This document shows positions 58,330 through 64,000 of a stretch of DNA of 64,000 nucleotides, piece after piece. The DNA comes from Variovorax guangxiensis. Lineage in GTDB: Bacteria > Pseudomonadota > Gammaproteobacteria > Burkholderiales > Burkholderiaceae_C. Position 1 is the first letter of the stretch. Each line of letters begins with the position of its first letter. The translations under genes were made by a program, and so were the position numbers. The DNA lies in assembly GCF_003952165.1 (NCBI RefSeq), contig NZ_RXFT01000015.1, forward strand, positions 1 through 64,000, given 5' to 3'. The notes beneath the pieces were generated by a model. The model was not told the DNA's origin, did not search any database, and saw only the letters and a list, made by a program, of their open reading frames with translations.

Positions 58330-61300
58330 TCAGTTCTCCTGGGGGGCGGTCGTGCCCGCTGGCGGTTGATGCTGTTGATGCTGCGCGGCCTCGCGCGCCG
58401 CGCGGCGGTGCGCAAGCCGACTGTGCACTCCCGCGAACACGGCGGGCACGAAAAACAATGTCGACACCGTGGCAAAGACCAGGCCGCCGATCACCGCGCG
58501 GCCCAGCGGCGCGTTCTGCTCGGCGCCTTCGCCCAGGCCCAGCGCCATCGGGATCATGCCGATGATCATCGCCAGCGCCGTCATCAGCACCGGCCGGATG
58601 CGGGTGGCACCCGCTTCCAGCGCGGCCGACAGCGGCGGAATGCCGGCGGCCAGCCGCTCGCGCGCGAAGGACACCAGCAGGATGGAGTTGGCCGTGGCCA
58701 CGCCCATGGTCATGATCGCGCCCGTCAGCGCGGGCACGCTCAGCGTGGTGCCGGTGATGAACAGCATCCACGCGATGCCCGCCAGCGCCGCCGGCAGGGC
58801 GGTGATGATGATGGCCGCGTCCAGCCACGACTGGAAGGTGACCACGATCAGCAGGTACACCAGCACGATGGCCATCGCCAGCCCCACGCCCAGGCCGATG
58901 AAGGACGACTGCATCGTCTGCACCTGCCCGCGGATCTCGACGCGGCTGCCGCGCGGCAGCGTGGGCCGCATCTCGTCGACCAGCTTCTGCACCTTCGAGG
59001 CCACGCTGGCGAGGTCGGTGCCCTGCACGCTCACGTAGACGTCGATCACCGGCGCGATGTTGTAGCGCGACATCACGGCCGGCTGGCGCGCGGCCTGCGC
59101 GTCCACCAGGTTGCCCAGCAGCTGCTGCGAACCGCCGCCCGCCGCCGGCGTGCCGCTGGCGCCCACCGGGATGTTCAGCAGCGAATCCAGCGAATCGACC
59201 ACGTACTGCGGCGACTGCACCGCGATGCTGTAGACCACGCCGTTGGCCGGGTTCAGCCAGAAGGCGGGCGCCGTCTGCGAGCTGCCCGACAGCGCGATGA
59301 GCACGTTCTGCCCCACGTTGGAGGCGGTCAGGCCGTACTGCTGCAGCCGGGTGCGGTCCATCTGCAGGCTCAGCGCGGGGCCGTCCAGGCGCTGGTGCAC
59401 GTGGGCGTCGACCGCGCCGGGGATCTGGCGGATCGCCTTGGTCAGCTCGGCCGCGCGCGCCGCGTTGCCGGCCATGTCGTTGCCGCTGAACTGCACGTCG
59501 ATGGCCGCGGGCAGGCCGAAGTTCAGGATCTGCGTGACGATGTCCGCCGGCTGGAAGAAGAACTCGATGCCCGGAAAGCGCTTGGGCAGCTCCGCGCGCA
59601 GCAGCGACACGAACTGCTCGGTGGGCTTGTGGCCTTCCTTCAGCGACAGCAGCAGCTCGCCGTCGAAGGTGCCGATGGTGCCGGCGTTGCTGTACGAGAG
59701 GTTGATACCGCTGTTGGGCACGCCCAGGTTGTCGAGGATGGTCTCCAGCTGGTCGGGTGGCACCAGCTCTCGGATGGCGGCCTCCACCCGGTCGGTGAGG
59801 CGCGCCGTTTCCTCGATGCGCGTGCCGGTGGGCGCGCGCAGGTGCAGGCGGATCTGGCCGGCATCCACCGTCGGGAAGAAGTCGCGACCCAGCGCGGGGT
59901 AGAGCAGGCACGACAGCAGGCAGAAGCCGAGGAACAGGCCGATGAAGCCCGCGCGCTTCGACAGCACCGCCGACAGCACCAGCGTGTAGGCGCGGCGCAC
60001 GCGCTCGAAACGGCGGTCGAAGGCGCGGTAGAGGCGCTGCAGGGCGCTCTGCTTCGCGCCTTCAGCCTGTTGAGCGGGTTGCGCCGAATGCGCACCGCCC
60101 ATCAGCAGCATCACCAGCGTCGGCACCAGCGTGCGCGACAGCAGGTAGGACGCGATCATCGCGAACACCACCGCCTCGGCCAGCGGCACGAACAGGAAGC
60201 GCGCCACGCCCGAGAGGAAGAACATCGGCACGAACACGATGCAGATGCACAGCGTGGACACGAACGCCGCCGAGCCGATCTCGCCCGCGCCGACTTCGAT
60301 GGCTTCCTTCAGCGGCGTGCCCATGTGCAGGTGCCGCTCAATGTTCTCGATGGTCACGATCGCCTGGTCGACCAGGATGCCCACCGAGAGCGCGAGGCCG
60401 CCCAGCGTCATGAGGTTGAGCGTCTCGCCCAGCGCGTAGAGCACCAGGATCGAGACCAGGATCGACAGCGGAATCGTCAGCCCGATGATCAGCGTGCTGC
60501 GCCAGTTGCCCAGGAATAGCAGCACCATCGCGGCGGTGAGGGCGGCGGCCAGGATGGCCTCGAACACCACGCCCTTGACGGCCGCCTTCACGAACACCGA
60601 CTGATCGAACAGCGGGGTGATCTTGATGTCCTCCGGCATCGTCTGGGCGGCGATGGGCAGCATCGCGCGGATGTTGGAGACGATGTCCAGCGTGGAGGCG
60701 CCGCCGTTCTTCAGCACCGACAGCAGCACGCCGCGCACGCCGTCCTGGCGCACCACGTTGGTCTGCGGCGAGAAGCCGTCGCGCACGTAGGCCACGTCGC
60801 GCAGGTAGGTGGTGGCGCCGTTCACCGTGCGGATCGGCAGGTCGTTCAGGCCCGCGATGGCATCGGGCGAGCCGTTCATCCTCACGTTGTATTCGGTGGC
60901 GCCGAACTTGGCCGTGCCCGAGGGCAGGATCAGGTTCTGCGTGTTCACCGCGTTCACCACGTCGGCCGGCGAGAGGCCGCGCGCCTGCAGCGCCTGGGTG
61001 TCGAGGTCGACCGAGATCAGCCGGTTCTTGCCGCCGTAGGGAAAGGGAATGGCCGCGCCCGGCACGGTGATGAGCTGCGGCCGCAGCTGGTTGACGGTGG
61101 CGTCGAAGAGTGAGTTTTCAGAGCGCGTGGGGCTCGACAGAGCCAGCTGGATCACCGGCACGCTGGAGGCCGAGTACTTGATGACCAGCGGCGGCGTGAT
61201 GCCCGGCGGCAGCTGCCGCACCTGCGCCTGCATCGAGGCCACCACCTGCGAGATCGCCATCTCGATGTTGGCCGTGGGCTGGAAGAACACCTTGATGATG

Positions 61301-61563
61301 GCCACGCCCGCCAGCGACTGCGATTCGATGTGCTCGATGTCGCTCACCGTGGTGGTCAGCCCGCGCTCCACCTGGCCCGAGATGCGCTGGCCCATCTCCT
61401 GGGCCGGCAGGCCGGTGTAGTTCCAGATGATGCTGACCACCGGGATGTTGATTTCCGGGAAGATGTCGGTCGCCATGCGCGCCAGCACGAAGGGCGTGGC
61501 CAGCACGATCAGCATCGCCATGACGATGAATGTGTACGGACGACGCAATGCGAGCTGGACCAT
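58330..61563 (-). CDS. RND-family efflux pump, inner-membrane subunit
   Basis: Proton-driven exporter of 1077 aa with two sets of six membrane helices and large periplasmic loops. Seen: the start RRPYTFIVMAMLIVLATPFVL, the TM4 proton-relay Asp in GILVDQAIVTIENIERH, and the second half beginning LSKRAGFIGLFLGFCLLSCLL with EARRIRPVLMT-type motif GATRIRPVLMTALAMIIGMIPM. It resembles multidrug pumps of the AcrB/MdtB superfamily. It is the first gene of the operon; the order pump-adaptor-channel is unusual. No TetR or other regulator is adjacent. Confidence 0.95.
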   Translation of the reverse strand: MVQLALRRPYTFIVMAMLIVLATPFVLARMATDIFPEINIPVVSIIWNYTGLPAQEMGQRISGQVERGLTTTVSDIEHIESQSLAGVAIIKVFFQPTANIEMAISQVVASMQAQVRQLPPGITPPLVIKYSASSVPVIQLALSSPTRSENSLFDATVNQLRPQLITVPGAAIPFPYGGKNRLISVDLDTQALQARGLSPADVVNAVNTQNLILPSGTAKFGATEYNVRMNGSPDAIAGLNDLPIRTVNGATTYLRDVAYVRDGFSPQTNVVRQDGVRGVLLSVLKNGGASTLDIVSNIRAMLPIAAQTMPEDIKITPLFDQSVFVKAAVKGVVFEAILAAALTAAMVLLFLGNWRSTLIIGLTIPLSILVSILVLYALGETLNLMTLGGLALSVGILVDQAIVTIENIERHLHMGTPLKEAIEVGAGEIGSAAFVSTLCICIVFVPMFFLSGVARFLFVPLAEAVVFAMIASYLLSRTLVPTLVMLLMGGAHSAQPAQQAEGAKQSALQRLYRAFDRRFERVRRAYTLVLSAVLSKRAGFIGLFLGFCLLSCLLYPALGRDFFPTVDAGQIRLHLRAPTGTRIEETARLTDRVEAAIRELVPPDQLETILDNLGVPNSGINLSYSNAGTIGTFDGELLLSLKEGHKPTEQFVSLLRAELPKRFPGIEFFFQPADIVTQILNFGLPAAIDVQFSGNDMAGNAARAAELTKAIRQIPGAVDAHVHQRLDGPALSLQMDRTRLQQYGLTASNVGQNVLIALSGSSQTAPAFWLNPANGVVYSIAVQSPQYVVDSLDSLLNIPVGASGTPAAGGGSQQLLGNLVDAQAARQPAVMSRYNIAPVIDVYVSVQGTDLASVASKVQKLVDEMRPTLPRGSRVEIRGQVQTMQSSFIGLGVGLAMAIVLVYLLIVVTFQSWLDAAIIITALPAALAGIAWMLFITGTTLSVPALTGAIMTMGVATANSILLVSFARERLAAGIPPLSAALEAGATRIRPVLMTALAMIIGMIPMALGLGEGAEQNAPLGRAVIGGLVFATVSTLFFVPAVFAGVHSRLAHRRAAREAAQHQQHQPPAGTTAPQEN

Positions 61564-61752
61564 GGCGAAGGCTCTCTGCTTCCGGCGGAAAAAGGTTTTG
61601 CATCATAAGGAAGTAGATTTAGGTTTGCAGGCGTCAGCGGAGGAGGTGTGGCGCTTTACCAAAAGGCTGCGTGCGGGCGGGCTGCGACAGGCCGAGGCCG
61701 GCCGTACAAGGTGGCGGCATGGCGGGGTGTTCGGCCGCCGGCCGGCCGAAGC

Positions 61753-62304
61753 TCAGGCGGCCGGGGCGAGCACGAGCCGCAGCCGCGTCACGTTCGGGTT
61801 GCCCGGATCGCGCTGCACGCGGAAGCCCAGCTTGCGCGCCAGCGCCAGCATGGCGGTGTTGTCGTAGAGGGTGATGTCGGCCAGCTGCCTCACGCCGGCC
61901 GCCCTGGCGGCGTCGATCAGCTTGCGCATGAGCTTGGACGCCAGGCCGCGGTGCTGCCAGGCGTCGGCGATGACGATGGCGAACTCGGCGACCTGCGCCG
62001 TCTCCGGCGTCTCGCCCCGCACGTAGCGCGCCACGCCCATCTGCTGCTCGGCGCCGTCGGCCATGGTGGTCGCGATGAGCGCCAACTCCCGGTCGTAGTC
62101 GATGTGCGTCATGCGCCACAGCTCGTCGGGCTGCGGCGTTCGCGGCGAGAGCAGGCGCCGGTAGCCGGTTTCCTTCGAGAGGCCGTTCACGAAGGCGGTG
62201 TGCATCGCGAGATCTTCGGCGCGGATCGGGCGGATGCGCACAGGGGTGCCGTCGGGCAGTTGCCAGTCCTCGACCAGGTGGCTGGGGTAGTCGAGGGCCG
62301 GCAT
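61753..62304 (-). CDS. GNAT-family N-acetyltransferase
   Basis: A 183-aa acetyltransferase: VRIRPIRAEDLAMHTAFVNGLSKETGYRRL at the start, acetyl-CoA-binding motif IADAWQHRGLASKLMRKLIDAARAAG, and the end YDNTAMLALARKLGF. The RRLLSPRTPQPDELWRMTHIDY part is typical of the Pat-like protein acetyltransferase branch, but without the attached acyl-CoA-synthetase domain. It lies 15 bp after the 6-phosphogluconate dehydrogenase gene. Confidence 0.9.
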   Translation of the reverse strand: MPALDYPSHLVEDWQLPDGTPVRIRPIRAEDLAMHTAFVNGLSKETGYRRLLSPRTPQPDELWRMTHIDYDRELALIATTMADGAEQQMGVARYVRGETPETAQVAEFAIVIADAWQHRGLASKLMRKLIDAARAAGVRQLADITLYDNTAMLALARKLGFRVQRDPGNPNVTRLRLVLAPAA

Positions 62305-62319
62305 GGGGTCACACGGTGT

Positions 62320-63744
62320 TCAGCCGATCACTTCGGGCCAGTCGGTGTGGAAGAACTGGCCTTCGGGCTTGTCCACGCGCTCGTAGGTGTGGGCGCCGAA
62401 GAAGTCCCGCTGCGCCTGCAGCAGGTTGGCCGGCAGGCGCTCGGTGCGGTAGCTGTCGTAGTAGGCCAGCGATGCGCTGAAGGCCGGCACCGGGATGCCG
62501 TTGCTCACCGCCAGCGCCACCACTTCGCGCCAGCTCTGCTGCGTGCGGTTGAGCAGGTCCTTGAAGAACGGGTCGAGCATCAGGTTGGCCAGCGCCGGAT
62601 CGGTGCGGAATGCGTCGGTGATGCGGTTGAGGAAGCGCGCGCGGATGATGCAGCCGCCGCGCCAGATCGAGGCGATGCCGCCCAGGTCGAGGCCCCAGCC
62701 TTTCTTGTCGCCCATGGTCTTGATGAGGTCGAAGCCCTGCGTGTAGCTGATGACCTTCGAGGCGTAGAGCGCGTCGTGCACCTTGGCCACCAGCGCCTTC
62801 TTCTCCACCGACAGTTCGATCTTCGGCCCCTGCAGCTGCCTGCTGGCGGCCACGCGCGCCTTCTTCTGCGACGAGAGCACGCGCGCTTCCACGGCGGCGT
62901 TGATGGTGCTGATGACCACCGCGTTCTCGGCCGCGTTGATCAGCGTCCACTGGCCCGTGCCCTTCTGGCCGGCCTTGTCGAGGATCACGTCGACGATCGG
63001 CTTGCCCGTCTCGGGGTCTTTCTGCTCGAGCGCCTTGGCGGTGATCTGGATCAGGTAGCTCTGCAGCTCCCCCTCGTTCCATTCGTTGAAGATGGCGGCC
63101 ATCTCGTCGGTGCTGAAGCCGGCCGCCTTGAACAGGCTGTAGGCCTCGCAGATGAGCTGCATGTCGCCGTACTCGATGCCGTTGTGCACCATCTTCACGT
63201 AGTGGCCCGCGCCGCCGGGGCCGATGTGGATCACGCAGGGCTCGCCGTCCACCTTGGCCGAGATGCTCTCGAAGATCGGCTTCATCACCTCCCAGGTGGA
63301 AAGCGGCCCGCCCGGCATGATCGACGGCCCCTTGCGCGCGCCTTCCTCGCCGCCCGACACGCCCGCGCCGATGAAGCGCAGGCCCTTCGATGCGAGGTAT
63401 GCGTCGCGGCGCTCGGTGTCGGTATAGAGGCTGTTGCCGCCGTCGATGACGATGTCGTCCTTGTCCAGCAGGGGAATGAGCTGCTCGATCACCTGGTCGA
63501 CCGGGGCGCCGGCCTTGACCATGATCTGGATCTTGCGCGGCTTCGCCAGACCCTGCACGAACTCTTCCAGCGTCTTCGCGCCGACCAGCTTCTTGCCCGG
63601 GTTGGCGGCGATGAAGGCCTCGGTGGTGGCCTCGGTGCGGTTGTAGACGCTGACCTGGAAGCCGCGGCTTTCCACGTTCAGAACGAGGTTCTGGCCCATC
63701 ACGGCCAGGCCGATCAGTCCGAAGTCGCTTTGCTTGTTGCTCAT
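62320..63744 (-). CDS. gnd: 6-Phosphogluconate dehydrogenase, decarboxylating
   Basis: Oxidises 6-phosphogluconate to ribulose 5-phosphate with NADP in the pentose phosphate pathway. The 474-aa product shows the N-terminal NADP motif GLIGLAVMGQNL, VYNRT, substrate loop GAGVSGGEEGARKGPSIMPGG, the catalytic region VKMVHNGIEYGDMQLI with Lys and the HNGIEY motif, GLDLGGIASIWRGGCIIR, and the complete C-terminal tail FFGAHTYERVDKPEGQFFHTDW. ATG 63744 gives the standard family length. Confidence 0.96.
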   Translation of the reverse strand: MSNKQSDFGLIGLAVMGQNLVLNVESRGFQVSVYNRTEATTEAFIAANPGKKLVGAKTLEEFVQGLAKPRKIQIMVKAGAPVDQVIEQLIPLLDKDDIVIDGGNSLYTDTERRDAYLASKGLRFIGAGVSGGEEGARKGPSIMPGGPLSTWEVMKPIFESISAKVDGEPCVIHIGPGGAGHYVKMVHNGIEYGDMQLICEAYSLFKAAGFSTDEMAAIFNEWNEGELQSYLIQITAKALEQKDPETGKPIVDVILDKAGQKGTGQWTLINAAENAVVISTINAAVEARVLSSQKKARVAASRQLQGPKIELSVEKKALVAKVHDALYASKVISYTQGFDLIKTMGDKKGWGLDLGGIASIWRGGCIIRARFLNRITDAFRTDPALANLMLDPFFKDLLNRTQQSWREVVALAVSNGIPVPAFSASLAYYDSYRTERLPANLLQAQRDFFGAHTYERVDKPEGQFFHTDWPEVIG

Positions 63745-63904
63745 GGCCTGTGGTGTCCTTCCTTCGTGTATGTGCAGGCGGGGCGGCGCCCCGCGCACCG
63801 GTTTGATTCGAGGGCCATTGTGCCGATGTGGCGCCCGGCGGGGCGTCGGAGGCGGTCTAAACCCGATTGGCAAGCGGGTCCGCCTTGGCTATGTTCATTC
63901 CCCC

Positions 63905-64000
63905 ATGAGCCACGACGCCATCCACCGCTGGTCCACCGACGCCGTGCCGCCCTCGCAGCGGCTCGACTACTGGGTGAGCGCCGTCTGCGAGGGCTTCCTG
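63905..64000 (+). CDS. AraC-family transcriptional regulator, N-terminal fragment (3' partial)
   Basis: Only the first 32 codons are in the window (MSHDAIHRWSTDAVPPSQRL, DYWVSAVCEGFL). The WSTDAVPPSQRLDYW pattern is typical of AraC-type regulators with an AraC-binding-like N-domain. The DNA-binding part lies outside, so the call rests on this short match. It is divergent from gnd. Confidence 0.6.
   Translation, partial: MSHDAIHRWSTDAVPPSQRLDYWVSAVCEGFL

Noticed and set aside
58018..60519. 833-codon open frame on + opposite the RND pump
   Set aside because: Repetitive Arg/His/Gln/Gly/Ala sequence typical of antisense in G+C-rich DNA.
63856..63880. A further TAAA-N17-CGTC site before the AraC-like gene
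   Set aside because: TAAAC is present but the element 17 bp later is GTCC, not CGTC, so it does not fit the siderophore promoter form.
1..64000. CRISPR arrays, tRNA or rRNA genes, insertion sequences, phage or plasmid genes
   Set aside because: None was seen: no regularly spaced repeats, no cloverleaf with CCA context, no transposase or integrase motifs.

Overview
The window is 64 kb of dense, G+C-rich bacterial chromosome. Four Bug-family (TctC-like) binding proteins, an intracellular PHB depolymerase, the PA0069-type radical SAM gene, many LysR regulators and an ornithine-hydroxamate siderophore locus together suggest a betaproteobacterium of the Comamonadaceae, most like Variovorax. That assignment is inference from gene content; no rRNA or marker gene is present.

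Layout. (1) 1-15.9 kb is the right part of a siderophore locus. It holds the end of an NRPS (C-A-T-E), a TonB-dependent receptor with a signalling domain, a FecR/ECF-sigma pair, an ornithine N-monooxygenase, a hydrolase-acetyltransferase fusion, a FhuF-type iron reductase, a lone FecR-N-like small protein, a SyrD/PvdE-type exporter and an unusual Fur paralogue. A perfect Fur-box-like palindrome lies before the sigma gene. Four copies of TAAA-N17-CGTC, the promoter form of OrbS/PvdS-type sigma factors, stand before fhuF, the fusion gene, the small protein and the exporter, which suggests a cascade Fur > sigma > siderophore genes. (2) 15.9-33.8 kb is metabolic and housekeeping: FAD-linked oxidase, YihY, thioredoxin-like protein, M20 peptidase with Bug, metY, CBS protein, deaminase with Bug, universal stress protein, PHB depolymerase and GST. 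(3) 33.8-37.1 kb is an IclR-controlled Bug/Rieske oxygenase unit. (4) 37.1-41.2 kb is a five-gene operon of unclear function with a GbsR-type regulator and two nearly identical 20-bp operator candidates. (5) 41.3-50.6 kb holds a radical SAM gene behind a textbook LexA box, an amidase/Bug/MFS group, an RlmN/Cfr-family gene, a hydrolase, a DUF1569 protein and a MarR regulator. (6) 50.9-55.6 kb is the least explained part. Two close LysR paralogues bracket a prepilin-like small protein, a receiver-like/winged-helix-like protein, a Ras-like P-loop NTPase with a degenerate G4 motif, and two Roadblock/LC7 proteins. (7) 55.6-64 kb holds an RND efflux operon, a GNAT, 6-phosphogluconate dehydrogenase and the start of an AraC-type regulator.

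Most intergenic regions next to regulators contain a clear inverted repeat, so many local regulons can be proposed. The best candidates for undescribed biology are the NTPase/Roadblock/prepilin module, the stand-alone FecR-N-like protein driven by the siderophore sigma promoter, and the GbsR-controlled operon. No tRNA, rRNA, CRISPR array, insertion sequence or phage gene was recognised.
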